From a bacterium (GTDB lineage Bacteria; Actinomycetota; Aquicultoria; Aquicultorales; Aquicultoraceae), in the NCBI GenBank assembly GCA_902810715.1, contig CADDYS010000003.1:1-58785 (forward strand): a stretch of 58,785 nt of DNA. The letters are read 5' to 3'. The translations under genes and the position numbers were made by a program. How positions within the stretch are numbered: position 1 is the stretch's first letter; the number at the start of each line of letters is the position of its first letter. The notes under the pieces were generated by a model. It was not told where the DNA came from. It searched no databases and was given only the letters and a program-made list of their open reading frames with translations. This document shows positions 18,311 to 26,937 of this stretch, piece by piece.

Positions 18311-19120
18311 TTAAGCCAATTCCTCGGCTCTTTTTATTGCAGCTTTCACTGCTTCTTGTACTATATACCGAAATTCATGTTTAGAAAATACCTGTAAGGC
18401 TGCTGCTGTAGTGCCGCCCGGTGAAGTTACTTTTTCTCTAAGCTCGCCGGCATTCTTCCCGGTCTCTTGCAATAATGCTACGGAGCCCGCCATCGTCTGT
18501 ATAACCAGCTTACCGGCAACATCCTTGTCTAAGCCGGCTTTTATGCCCGCCTCTATCAATGATTCTACCATTAAAAAGAAATAAGCAGGCCCGGAGCCGC
18601 TAACGGCCGTCGCCTGATTTTGCAGATTTTCCGGCAGCTCAACCGCCACGCCTACGGAGGAAAAAAGCTTCAATGCAATTTCGGCGGATAGATCATCCGC
18701 ATATCTCCCCCGGCTAATCACCGACATCCCCTTTCCGACCAGGGCAGGGGTGTTTGGCATCACGCGAACAATGGGTAAATCCTTACCGATTATACTATAT
18801 ATTTTTTCCGTTTTAACTCCGGCAGCTATCGAAATTATCAGCTGATCTATACGAAAAATTTCTTTTATTCCGGCTAAAACTTGTTCTATCTGTTGGGGTT
18901 TTACGGCAAATAAGACGATGTCGCCGCCTTCAACCGCCTTACGGTTGTCTGTCGTGAACTCAACTTGGTACTTAGCCCTTAGGGATTCGAGACGCTCAAG
19001 ATTAACATCGCTAAGGAGAATTTGTTTAGCTTCCAGTACTCCGGATTGGATAAAACCTTTTACAAGAGCCTCACCCATCTGTCCGGCCCCAATAACAGAG
19101 AGCTTTTTCTCTCTCAACAA
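18311..19120 (-). CDS. proC: Pyrroline-5-carboxylate reductase
   Basis: ProC makes proline from pyrroline-5-carboxylate with NAD(P)H. Motifs: Rossmann VIGAGQMGEALVKG, VMPNTPALVGKGM, VSGSGPAYFF and TSPGGTTAAALQVF. At 269 residues it is full length. TTG start with AGGAGG five bases upstream; that Shine-Dalgarno overlaps the sepF stop, indicating coupling. proC in the sepF-yggT neighbourhood is common outside Streptomyces. Confidence 0.96.
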   Translation of the reverse strand: MLREKKLSVIGAGQMGEALVKGFIQSGVLEAKQILLSDVNLERLESLRAKYQVEFTTDNRKAVEGGDIVLFAVKPQQIEQVLAGIKEIFRIDQLIISIAAGVKTEKIYSIIGKDLPIVRVMPNTPALVGKGMSVISRGRYADDLSAEIALKLFSSVGVAVELPENLQNQATAVSGSGPAYFFLMVESLIEAGIKAGLDKDVAGKLVIQTMAGSVALLQETGKNAGELREKVTSPGGTTAAALQVFSKHEFRYIVQEAVKAAIKRAEELA

Positions 19121-19129
19121 TTAATCCTC

Positions 19130-19621
19130 CTAAAGCTGATTAAAAAACCCTCTTTCTTGCAAACGCCTTCTCTCCTCAGCAGAGACCTCGACGGTACTCG
19201 GCGTCAACAAAAATACTCTGTCGGCGATTTTTTGCATACCGCCATCAAGGCCATAAGTTAGACCGCTCGCAAAATCTACGAGCCTTTTTGATAGATCGCT
19301 ATCGCTATGCTGCAGATTTATGATTACGGGGGTGTTCGCTTTAAACTTGTCGGCAATCTGCTGGCATTCATTAAAGCTGTTTGGTTCCACGATATGGACT
19401 TTAACCGGCGGCGGCGGTGAGATTGACCGCAGAGATGTGCTGGTTGTCGTCCTATGGGTTCTCTCAAGATCAGGGTAGCGTGTAATCTTGCGCACTGTTG
19501 GCGCCTGGTCAAAGTCCTCAAAGCCATCATCTTCGTAAACGTCTTCGAAAGTGTGCTCAAATGGTTCTTCTTCTGTTAGCTTGAAATAATTCAGCGTTTT
19601 GCGCCAGATGCTCTCCCGCAT
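19130..19621 (-). CDS. sepF: SepF, membrane anchor and assembly factor of FtsZ
   Basis: SepF tethers FtsZ to the membrane in bacteria that lack FtsA. The N-terminal amphipathic region (MRESIWRKTLNYFKL) and the C-terminal SepF domain (KVHIVEPNSFNECQQIADKFKANTPVIINL, DFASGLTYGLDGGMQKI, FLLTP) are clear, joined by an acidic and proline-containing linker. ATG with GGGAGG. The absence of ftsA from the whole division cluster makes SepF the likely sole FtsZ anchor. Confidence 0.95.
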   Translation of the reverse strand: MRESIWRKTLNYFKLTEEEPFEHTFEDVYEDDGFEDFDQAPTVRKITRYPDLERTHRTTTSTSLRSISPPPPVKVHIVEPNSFNECQQIADKFKANTPVIINLQHSDSDLSKRLVDFASGLTYGLDGGMQKIADRVFLLTPSTVEVSAEERRRLQERGFFNQL

Positions 19622-19634
19622 ATATTTCTCCTCC

Positions 19635-20315
19635 CTAAGGTCTAAAAATAGCTGTCCCGATCCTTACCATGTTCGATCCTTCTTCAATTGCTACTTCAAA
19701 ATCTCCTGTCGTACCCATTGAAAGGTAGCGCATCTCAAAGTTTGGCTCATGTCGGCTATATAGATCATCAAACATCTCTTTTAGCTCTGCGAAATATGGC
19801 CTTAACTGCTCTCTGTTATCTAGCAAAGGCGCCATCATCATCAGCCCCTTTATATAGATGTTTTTCAGTTGCGCTAGCTCTTCTATAGCAGGCACTACTT
19901 CCTTGGGCGAGAAGCCGTATTTTGTTGCTTCACCTGAAATATTCACTTCCAGCAGGATATCCTGCACTTTTTCGATTTTTGCCGCTCTTTTGCTTATTTC
20001 TTCAGCTAACGCTGTACTGTCTACCGACTGTATAAGGTAGACGAACGGTATTATGTATTTTACTTTATTTCTCTGTAAATGACCAATAAAATGCCAATTT
20101 ACATCACCGTCTACCGCTTTGTACTTGGCTAGCAGCTCCTGGTTCCTGTTTTCGCCGATATCTCTTATGCCCGCCTTGATTACTTCTTCTACAGCTGATA
20201 CCGGCCGATTTTTTGTTACAGCCACCAGTGTTATATCTTCCGGATCTCTCCCGCTTCTTTTTGCCGCGTTTTTTATCCTCTGTCTTACCGACTGGATATT
20301 CTCATTAATAGACAT
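19635..20315 (-). CDS. yggS: PLP homeostasis protein (YggS/YlmE family)
   Basis: A single-domain alanine-racemase-fold protein that binds pyridoxal phosphate and affects vitamin B6 and amino-acid balance. The PLP lysine is in VAVTKN; IGENRNQE, NWHFIGHLQRNK and the phosphate-binding MGTTGDFEVAIEEGSNMVRIGTAIF follow. The usual MGMS is MGTT here, a mild change. Located between phoU and sepF, its standard division-cluster position. Confidence 0.93.
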   Translation of the reverse strand: MSINENIQSVRQRIKNAAKRSGRDPEDITLVAVTKNRPVSAVEEVIKAGIRDIGENRNQELLAKYKAVDGDVNWHFIGHLQRNKVKYIIPFVYLIQSVDSTALAEEISKRAAKIEKVQDILLEVNISGEATKYGFSPKEVVPAIEELAQLKNIYIKGLMMMAPLLDNREQLRPYFAELKEMFDDLYSRHEPNFEMRYLSMGTTGDFEVAIEEGSNMVRIGTAIFRP

Positions 20316-20724
20316 AGCATACGTACTTCTTACAAAAAGCTAATTATCCGGTTATCCCATTCATAGTGGGTTCCATGAACAACTTTAAATCTGAACATGC
20401 CCTTTATGCCTTAGAAATAAGGATAATAGATAAATGGACAGTTGGCTAGCGGTAATTTAGTATTATAGTGTTGATTTGCAATTTTCTATACCCCAAGTAT
20501 AGCTTTAGAGATTATCCTATTCCTGCTTTAGGTGCAACTTTAGGCTATATGAACCCTGCATATAAGGGCTGAAAATTATGGAGCTGGGGGTAAGTAGATA
20601 AAGGAGCGAATTACGTCTAAAAAAACTTACCATAATATAACAAAAAATTTTTTTAAAATTTTTTTTGATACTTTTATCTCCAACAACCCTGATATTTAGT
20701 CTCTAACCTTTCGGCATCCGGTCT
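20316..20724. other. 409-bp non-coding gap between phoU and yggS
   Basis: No gene is seen. The gap holds an A/T run at about 20640-20672 (poly-A followed by poly-T blocks, possibly the end of the phoU transcript) and a small inverted repeat CCCATTCATAGTGGG near 20357. It presumably carries a promoter for yggS-sepF-proC, but no convincing -35/-10 pair was identified. Confidence 0.5.
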
Positions 20725-21384
20725 CTAATTTACCTGGCTGCCGTCCGGTATTTGACCGGTTACTAGGTAGTTAATTCTCTCGGCGATGTCGACGCAGTGG
20801 TCTGCAATTCGTTCTAGATAGCGACTTGCGAGAAGTATGCTTCCAATCCACTCCATAGATTCGTTGCTCTGATATTTTGAAAGCTGCTCGAAAATGTTCT
20901 TATGCATGCGGTCTATCACATCATCCATTTCAATTAGCTTTCCGGCGATCTCCAGATCTTTTTCTTCATAGGCCTTAAGACATGTATCTACTAAAACCAG
21001 CGTTTGTTGGCCCATTTGGTCTATGTGCTTGATCACTTCAGCGACCGCCCCAACCGGGCAAACTCGTTTAACACCTTTCGCCATATTTACGCACAAGTCG
21101 GCCATCCGTTCGAGGTGCAAGGCAATATACATGGTTGTCCAACAGAGACGAAGGTCACTTGCAACCGGGGCCTGCCTGGCTATGACAAGCATCGCATGTT
21201 CTTCAATATCGTAGTTAAGCTCATCTATTTTATCATCCAGCGCGATGACCTCGTCGGCAAGCACCACATCGCAGTCCACAACTACTTTAACTGCATTTTC
21301 TATTGCTTGCCTGGTGATCCTCCCCATCGTTAATACATTGCGCTGGAGGTCATCAAGTTCCTCATGGAAGCCCTTTCTTAACAT
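20725..21384 (-). CDS. phoU: PhoU-like phosphate regulatory protein
   Basis: Two PhoU repeats of three helices each are visible, with the metal-binding-type motifs LDDKIDELNYDIEE and EMDDVIDRMHKNIFE, and ARxLERIADHCVDIAE at the end. PhoU normally links the Pst transporter to the PhoR kinase, yet no pst or pho gene is nearby. It sits between pgeF and yggS, interrupting the usual ftsZ-pgeF-yggS-sepF order. ATG with GAGGCGG. Confidence 0.93.
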   Translation of the reverse strand: MLRKGFHEELDDLQRNVLTMGRITRQAIENAVKVVVDCDVVLADEVIALDDKIDELNYDIEEHAMLVIARQAPVASDLRLCWTTMYIALHLERMADLCVNMAKGVKRVCPVGAVAEVIKHIDQMGQQTLVLVDTCLKAYEEKDLEIAGKLIEMDDVIDRMHKNIFEQLSKYQSNESMEWIGSILLASRYLERIADHCVDIAERINYLVTGQIPDGSQVN

Positions 21385-21471
21385 CTTACCGCCTCTTCTA
21401 ACGTCATTCCTAATACATATAATTTCGGATACCGGTAATCAAATATTAGTAAATTATATCCACCTTTTATG

Positions 21472-22329
21472 CTAAGGTCTAGGGTGGGATGAAGGTTTCC
21501 TTAATATTGCTGCTATTGCTGCCTGACGGCCGGTAGTGCCCCTACCGGCCCTATGCGAGAAAAAGACCTCGTTATGGCAGGATGTACAGCAATCTTCGCA
21601 TATGTATATATTAGGGGCTGCCATGCCGCTTTCTATAAGCTGCATCCTGACGATCTCTCCCAAATCAATCCTATCGCCATGGAGCCAGTTCTTGCTGTTT
21701 GCAAACCGTTGAGAAAACATCCTTATTAAATCACCGCCAACCTGGTAACAGCAACCGCCAATCGAGGGCCCTATGAAGGCCAGCAACCCGGCGGCCAACT
21801 CAGACCGGGGAGAGACCATTGATTTAATAACATTCCCAACAATGTTCCCGTAAACTCCCCTCCAACCCGCATGAGTTACGCTTACGACGCGTTTTTCCGG
21901 CTCAACCAGGATAACCGGCACGCAATCCGCAAAGAAAAGTGTGAGCGGGGTAAACGGTTGATCTGTTATGAGTGCATCGACATCCCTGACCGAACTCTCC
22001 AGAGATAAAGCGCCCTTTCCAATGTCGCGCTTTCCAACAATAGCAACCTTGGTGCCGTGCACCTGTTCTGCGCAAACCATGCGCCTGAAATCAAGATCAA
22101 ACAGGCTGCAAACCAGATCGCGGTTCTTCAAGACCGATTTGCGGTTGTCTCCCACATGAAAAGCCAGATTCATCGATGAATAGGGTTCACGGCTTACGCC
22201 ACCTTTCCTGGCTGTAAATACAGCCAGGATTCCATCCATCTCAAGAAGAGGCCTTGAGATGTAATAGCTTATGCCGCTAACAGTTTCAAGAGTTAAATCA
22301 TAATTTGTAGGTTGTTGTGAAGGACTCAC
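21472..22329 (-). CDS. pgeF: Peptidoglycan editing factor / multicopper-oxidase-like (YfiH, YlmD)
   Basis: PgeF removes wrongly incorporated amino acids (L-Ser) from UDP-MurNAc in E. coli; relatives act as purine nucleoside phosphorylases. Motifs: CAEQVHGTKV, FADCVPVIL, THAGWRG, GPSIGGCCYQVG and CEDCCTSCH near the C-terminus, giving the His/Cys metal-site set. The start is a GTG nine bases after the ftsZ stop with no clear Shine-Dalgarno, so translation is probably coupled to ftsZ. Confidence 0.92.
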   Translation of the reverse strand: MSPSQQPTNYDLTLETVSGISYYISRPLLEMDGILAVFTARKGGVSREPYSSMNLAFHVGDNRKSVLKNRDLVCSLFDLDFRRMVCAEQVHGTKVAIVGKRDIGKGALSLESSVRDVDALITDQPFTPLTLFFADCVPVILVEPEKRVVSVTHAGWRGVYGNIVGNVIKSMVSPRSELAAGLLAFIGPSIGGCCYQVGGDLIRMFSQRFANSKNWLHGDRIDLGEIVRMQLIESGMAAPNIYICEDCCTSCHNEVFFSHRAGRGTTGRQAAIAAILRKPSSHPRP

Positions 22330-22337
22330 GGAGCGGT

Positions 22338-23402
22338 CTACTTTCTTCTTAAGAAAGTCGGGATATCGAGGTCTTCGGTATCAAAGGTTGGGATCGGGCC
22401 CACAGGCTCCTCAACCTGTTTTTGTTTCTGTACGAGTTCAAGCTTTTCTTGCTTTCTAAGGTCAAATCCAGTGGCGATTACGGTGACTTTAACCTCTTCG
22501 CCCAGTGTATCGTCTATAACCGCACCAAATATAATGTTAGCCTCCGGGTGTGCTGCGTTTGCAATAACCTCGGCGGCCTCGTTTACCTCAAAGAGACCGA
22601 GATCCGACCCACCTGAAATATTTAGAAGAACGCCCTGCGCCCCGTCTATTGACGCCTCAAGGAGCGGGCTTGCTATGGCGTTCTTTGCGGCATCAACCGC
22701 ACGGGTCTCGCCACTTGCGATACCAATTCCCATAAGCGCCGAGCCTGCATTTGACATAATGGTCCTGACATCCGCAAAATCCAGGTTGATTAAACCGGGA
22801 ACCGTGATTAGATCGGTTATACCTTGGACGCCCTGGCGAAGCACATCGTCCGCCATTCTAAACGCCTCGACGATCGAGGTTTTTTTCTCTGCAACATGTA
22901 GAAGTCTGTCATTGGGGATAATTATAAGGGTATCTACATACTCACGAAGTTTCATAATACCCTCGTCGGCCTGCATGGAGCGTTTTCTTCCCTCAAAACT
23001 AAACGGCCTTGTAACAACGCCGACCGTTAGCGCTCCTAGAGATTTTGCAATCTCCGCTATTACCGGGGCGGCGCCGGTTCCTGTTCCGCCACCTTTGCCT
23101 GCGGTTACAAAAACCATATCCGCGCCCTGAAGGGCTTCTTTTATGTCTTCTTTGCTTTCCTCTGCGGCTTGGTAACCGATCTCCGGATCGGCTCCAGCTC
23201 CAAGACCTTTGGTTAGTTGAGCGCCGATGTGTACTTTATAGTCGGCATCTGACATTAGAAGGGCCTGTGCATCTGTGTTGCATGCGATGAACTCTACTCC
23301 CCTGAGGCCGGCTTCGATCATCCTGTTTACAGCATTTGTGCCGCCTCCTCCTATTCCAACAACTTTGATTACTGCTAAATAATTGGCGCCCGCGTCCAAC
23401 AT
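22338..23402 (-). CDS. ftsZ: Cell division GTPase FtsZ
   Basis: FtsZ polymerises into the division ring. The tubulin signature [12 protein letters not shown], the T7-loop area ([11 protein letters not shown]) and the C-terminal conserved peptide [11 protein letters not shown] are present. The linker before the peptide is short; total 354 residues. The ATG at 23402 follows AAGGAGG by seven bases; a TTG one codon upstream is rejected. Next to it are ftsQ (upstream) and pgeF (downstream). Confidence 0.98.
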   Translation of the reverse strand: MLDAGANYLAVIKVVGIGGGGTNAVNRMIEAGLRGVEFIACNTDAQALLMSDADYKVHIGAQLTKGLGAGADPEIGYQAAEESKEDIKEALQGADMVFVTAGKGGGTGTGAAPVIAEIAKSLGALTVGVVTRPFSFEGRKRSMQADEGIMKLREYVDTLIIIPNDRLLHVAEKKTSIVEAFRMADDVLRQGVQGITDLITVPGLINLDFADVRTIMSNAGSALMGIGIASGETRAVDAAKNAIASPLLEASIDGAQGVLLNISGGSDLGLFEVNEAAEVIANAAHPEANIIFGAVIDDTLGEEVKVTVIATGFDLRKQEKLELVQKQKQVEEPVGPIPTFDTEDLDIPTFLRRK

Positions 23403-23659
23403 CAAATAGCCTCCTTCCTGTTGCCTCGAGTTTTACTTGACCCTTACATTTATAGTCTCTAGCGTAACTATAGCATTTATTGACCTGGACCTTAGCAATA
23501 ACCTTATCCTATCCAAGTAAAAAAAGCAACCTTCTTTTTGATAAAAACATAGCTAAAATCCAAAAGAGTAAGCAACTTGCAGGTTAAGACAACTACGTTG
23601 CTGAGCTGGTATTATTTAGGTTATTTTCCCTTTTTGGCCTTTTCGCCTTGCGGCTTTTC
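23403..23659. promoter_or_regulatory. ftsQ-ftsZ spacer with likely ftsZ promoters and a family C repeat
   Basis: The 257-bp spacer carries, on the minus strand, an extended -10 (TGCTATAGT, 23467-23475) without a good -35, and a weaker pair TTGCTT-18-TATGTT further upstream. The 5' part (23627-23657) is a family C repeat (CCTTTTTGGCC, CCTTTTCGCC on the plus strand) that begins right at the ftsQ TAA stop. Promoter calls are tentative. Confidence 0.4.
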
Positions 23660-24451
23660 TTACGGGACGGAATCCATGCGCCTTAATACCGGGTCGGAAT
23701 GGGGATAACTTCTTATATCAATGAAAATAACTTGCTTGCCCTGTTCCTTAAGGATGGTCTGCAAAACCTTGTTTTTATCATCCGTTTGCTTTGCCTCTCC
23801 GTAAAGTATCTCAACGTTGCTTTTATTATATAAAGACAACTTATCGGGCGACGACGCGGATATAAGACTTATCGTCTTTCTGAATTCGGGATCCATTGAT
23901 TTTATACATTTAACAGCGTTTTCCAAAGAGTTATTTGTCAGCCGTTCGCCAACCCTTATTTTATCAACCGGAAGATTTGTGATGGTTGGGATGTCGCTAT
24001 TGTCGGCATATTGGCGATCTGACAGTACAAAGAGATCGTCATCAACTAAGTAGAACTTTCCACCCTGGGATATGATGGCTAACGGAACCCTCTCCTGCAC
24101 TTCCACCCTAAGCGTATGCGGAAATACCCTCTTGATGGTTACGTTTTTTATCCAAGGGTCTTTAAGAATCCTGCCGCTTATATCGCCTGTTGAAACGCTT
24201 AGAAGACTTGTGTGCTCGCCCACCCTGCAGGCTTTGATAATCTTGGTCGAAGGAACCGATTTGTTCCCGGAAACCTCGATTTTCTTAACATTAATTAACC
24301 CCGACCTATAAAGCTGGAAGACGCCTAAAATGAGAATCAGCAAAACAGCAATAATAACGGATAGCTGAATGCGCCGCCGACGTCTTATAAGGACTAGTTT
24401 TTGCTGCCTTTCCTGCGCTTTGGATTTTGCTATCTTTTGTCCCTCAAACAA
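23660..24451 (-). CDS. ftsQ: Cell division protein FtsQ/DivIB
   Basis: A bitopic division protein: basic cytoplasmic N-terminus (IRRRRRIQ), one membrane segment (LSVIIAVLLILILGVFQLY), a POTRA domain (VKKIEVSGNKSVPSTKIIKAC) and the FtsQ beta domain (LRVEVQERVPLAIIS). It links FtsB/FtsL to the periplasmic divisome. The start is TTG with AGGGG eight bases upstream. Between murB and ftsZ as in most dcw clusters. Confidence 0.93.
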   Translation of the reverse strand: MFEGQKIAKSKAQERQQKLVLIRRRRRIQLSVIIAVLLILILGVFQLYRSGLINVKKIEVSGNKSVPSTKIIKACRVGEHTSLLSVSTGDISGRILKDPWIKNVTIKRVFPHTLRVEVQERVPLAIISQGGKFYLVDDDLFVLSDRQYADNSDIPTITNLPVDKIRVGERLTNNSLENAVKCIKSMDPEFRKTISLISASSPDKLSLYNKSNVEILYGEAKQTDDKNKVLQTILKEQGKQVIFIDIRSYPHSDPVLRRMDSVP

Positions 24452-24495
24452 ATGCTGTTCCCCTGTAGTTTAACTATGTAACTTATTGGCTGCCA

Positions 24496-25434
24496 TTATT
24501 TTAGCATTAAGGCTTCGTCAAACTCACCTATAAACTCAATCTCTGGTTCTAGAATTATGCCACGATGCTCAAAAACTCTCTTTTGAACGATCCTCAATAG
24601 CGCGTAAACCTCAGAAGCGGTCGCATGGCCACGGTTTACTATAAAATTTGCATGCTTGGCAGAGACTTCAGCATCGCCAATGCTCATGCTTTTACATCCC
24701 GCCTCTTCAATCAACTTACCGGCCGATGTTCCTTTTGGGTTCTTAAAAACACTGCCCGCGTTTGGAAGTTGCAACGGCTGGCTGTTTTTCCTTTTAGCAA
24801 AGTACTCCTCCATTTGATGCTTTATTGCATCCATATCGGCGATGTCAAGAGACAGCGTTGCCTCAACAATTATATCATCCTTTTCAAGGTTGGTTCTTCT
24901 ATATTCAAAGCTTATTTGGTTCTTCTCAAGAACTTTAAGCTCGCATTTTTTTGAACAGGTTATAACGTTGGCGACCAAGTTACCGATACAGCTTCCATGG
25001 GCACCTGCGTTCATAACTAACGCCCCTCCAAGACTACCGGGAATTCCTACGGCAAAGCACAAGCCGCCGAGAGAGTGCCTTGAGGCTATTTGTACAAGTG
25101 AAGGCAGTGTTGCCGCCGCCCCGGCACGGATCTTGCTTCCATTGGCTCTTTTAACCATAAAGTCCCTGCCAAGGCGAAGGACAATGCCTGAGAAGCCTGA
25201 GTCCGATACTAAAAGGTTAGAGCCCTTGCCCATAATAAAAAGCGGGAGGTCCCACTCTTGCGCTGTATCAAGAACGACCTTTAAGTGATCAAGTGAATCG
25301 GCGACAACAAATATTTCCGCGGGTCCGCCGACCCTCATCGTTGTTTCCTTCGCCAGGATCTTGTCCTTGACAGCGTTTTCCCTTAAGAATTTTTGTAAGG
25401 TAGCAAAAGCCCTGTTCACATAGCGGTTGCTCAA
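24496..25434 (-). CDS. murB: UDP-N-acetylenolpyruvoylglucosamine reductase
   Basis: MurB reduces enolpyruvyl-UDP-GlcNAc to UDP-MurNAc, using FAD and NADPH. Motifs: TTMRVGGPAEIFV, GKGSNLLVSDSGFSG, GIPGSLGGALVMNAGAHG and NAGSVFKNP (catalytic Ser); the C-terminal EPEIEFIG closes it (type II, no extra insert). The frame is open to an ATG at 25467 inside the murC end, but the TTG at 25434 (MSNRYVNRAF) has AAGGAG six bases upstream and is chosen. Confidence 0.95.
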   Translation of the reverse strand: MSNRYVNRAFATLQKFLRENAVKDKILAKETTMRVGGPAEIFVVADSLDHLKVVLDTAQEWDLPLFIMGKGSNLLVSDSGFSGIVLRLGRDFMVKRANGSKIRAGAAATLPSLVQIASRHSLGGLCFAVGIPGSLGGALVMNAGAHGSCIGNLVANVITCSKKCELKVLEKNQISFEYRRTNLEKDDIIVEATLSLDIADMDAIKHQMEEYFAKRKNSQPLQLPNAGSVFKNPKGTSAGKLIEEAGCKSMSIGDAEVSAKHANFIVNRGHATASEVYALLRIVQKRVFEHRGIILEPEIEFIGEFDEALMLK

Positions 25435-25450
25435 TTTAGGCTCCTTACAT

Positions 25451-26848
25451 TTACTCTGAGGATGCAAGTTTAAGGAAGTCCTCGCCGATTGTGCTAATAT
25501 CGCCCGCGCCCATAGTAAGGATAAGGTCTCCCTCTTTTACTGTTTCCAGCAAGAATTTAGGAATCTCGGTCTTTTTAGGCAGGTAAATGATATTTTTTCT
25601 TGGACTCTCTGCAAGGACCGCATCGACTATAACTTTGCCGGTTACACCGGGGATCGGTTCTTCACCGGCTGCATATACGTCTGTGAGCACTATTATATCC
25701 GCCTCATTGAAGGCTGATCCGAATTCCTTACCTAAGAACTTGGTTCTTGTATATCGGTGGGGTTGGAAAATACATATAAGACGGTTCCAGCCACCCGACC
25801 GCGCCGCGTTTAGCGTAGCCTTGACCTCGGTTGGATGATGCGCATAGTCATCGACCAGCGTCACTTCTGAGGTTCTCCCGATTATCTGAAAACGCCGCTT
25901 CACTCCCGAGAACTGGCTCAGTGCATCTATAACCTCATCCGTATCCAGCTCCAGGGTAATACTTAATGCAATAGTCGAGAGCGAGTTGTAGACGTTGTGG
26001 ATGCCGGGAACACCAAGCTTAACGGTGCCGATATACCCATCCCTAGCGTATATTTCATAGGTACTGCCAAGCTTTTGCAAGTTTATGTTGCGGGCCACGA
26101 AATCACAGTCTTTTGGGTGGCCGTTGCCGTCCATCTCAATGCCGTAAGTTACAAATCTCTTGTTTGATCTCCCTATCAAGCGGTTTACGCCGGGGTTATC
26201 CGCGCAGGCGACAACAAAACCGCTTACCGGTAGAGCCTCGACAAAAGTCAGGAAAAGGTCTTCTATCGCTTCGAGCGAACTGTAGTAGTCGAGATGATCT
26301 GCTTCGATGTTGGTTATTACTATAACTTCGGGTTGTAGATAAAGCAGAGAGCCATCGCTTTCATCGGCCTCCGTGATAAAAAATTCTCCGCTGCCATATT
26401 TAGCGTTGCTTCCTATATCGTTTAATTCACCGCCGATAAGGAATGTTGGGTCTAGCCGCAGATTTTCAAATGCGAGGGATATCATCGAAGTGGTTGTTGT
26501 TTTGCCATGTGTCCCGGCGACGGCGATACTTCGCATGTTCCTGCCCAGCCAGGCAAGCATCTCCGCCCTGCGAACAACAGGAATGTTGAGTTCCCGAGCG
26601 CGCCTCACCTCCGGGTTTAACTCAGGGATCGCCGAAGATATCACAACAACGTCCGGGTTCTCAATGTTGCCGTGATTATGGCCGATCGAGATGACCGCAC
26701 CCATATCTTTGAGAGTTTTTGTGTAGCGTGAGTCTTTTAAGTCCGAGCCGCTGACTTTATAGCCCATTTCAAGTAGAACTTTTGCGATACCGCTCATGCC
26801 GGCGCCGCCTATACCAACAAAGTGAATATGCATCAAGTTTTCAGCCAT
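25451..26848 (-). CDS. murC: UDP-N-acetylmuramate--L-alanine ligase
   Basis: MurC adds L-alanine to UDP-MurNAc. N-terminal MIHFVGIGGAGMSGIAKVL-type Rossmann motif (here HIHFVGIGGAGM), ATP loop GTHGKTTTTSM, EADESDGSLL and C-terminal domain HHPTEVKATL, FQPHRYTRT. Full 465 residues; ATG with GAGGAG. Between murG and murB. Confidence 0.97.
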   Translation of the reverse strand: MAENLMHIHFVGIGGAGMSGIAKVLLEMGYKVSGSDLKDSRYTKTLKDMGAVISIGHNHGNIENPDVVVISSAIPELNPEVRRARELNIPVVRRAEMLAWLGRNMRSIAVAGTHGKTTTTSMISLAFENLRLDPTFLIGGELNDIGSNAKYGSGEFFITEADESDGSLLYLQPEVIVITNIEADHLDYYSSLEAIEDLFLTFVEALPVSGFVVACADNPGVNRLIGRSNKRFVTYGIEMDGNGHPKDCDFVARNINLQKLGSTYEIYARDGYIGTVKLGVPGIHNVYNSLSTIALSITLELDTDEVIDALSQFSGVKRRFQIIGRTSEVTLVDDYAHHPTEVKATLNAARSGGWNRLICIFQPHRYTRTKFLGKEFGSAFNEADIIVLTDVYAAGEEPIPGVTGKVIVDAVLAESPRKNIIYLPKKTEIPKFLLETVKEGDLILTMGAGDISTIGEDFLKLASSE

Positions 26849-26914
26849 TGTATCTCCTCTAGTTTTGCTACTAATTCATGCCTTGTTCCTTAAAACTAGC
26901 CCGTGCTACATTTT

Positions 26915-26937
26915 CGCCCGATAAATCGGGCAACTAC
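26915..26937. repeat. Repeat family D, perfect hairpin at the murG stop codon
   Basis: On the minus strand the murG TAG stop (26936-26934) starts the unit TAGTTGCCCGATTTATCGGGCG. The GCCCGA/TCGGGC arms give a small perfect hairpin directly after the stop. Confidence 0.8.

Noticed and set aside
22471-23130. 219-codon plus-strand open frame
   Set aside because: Antisense shadow of ftsZ.
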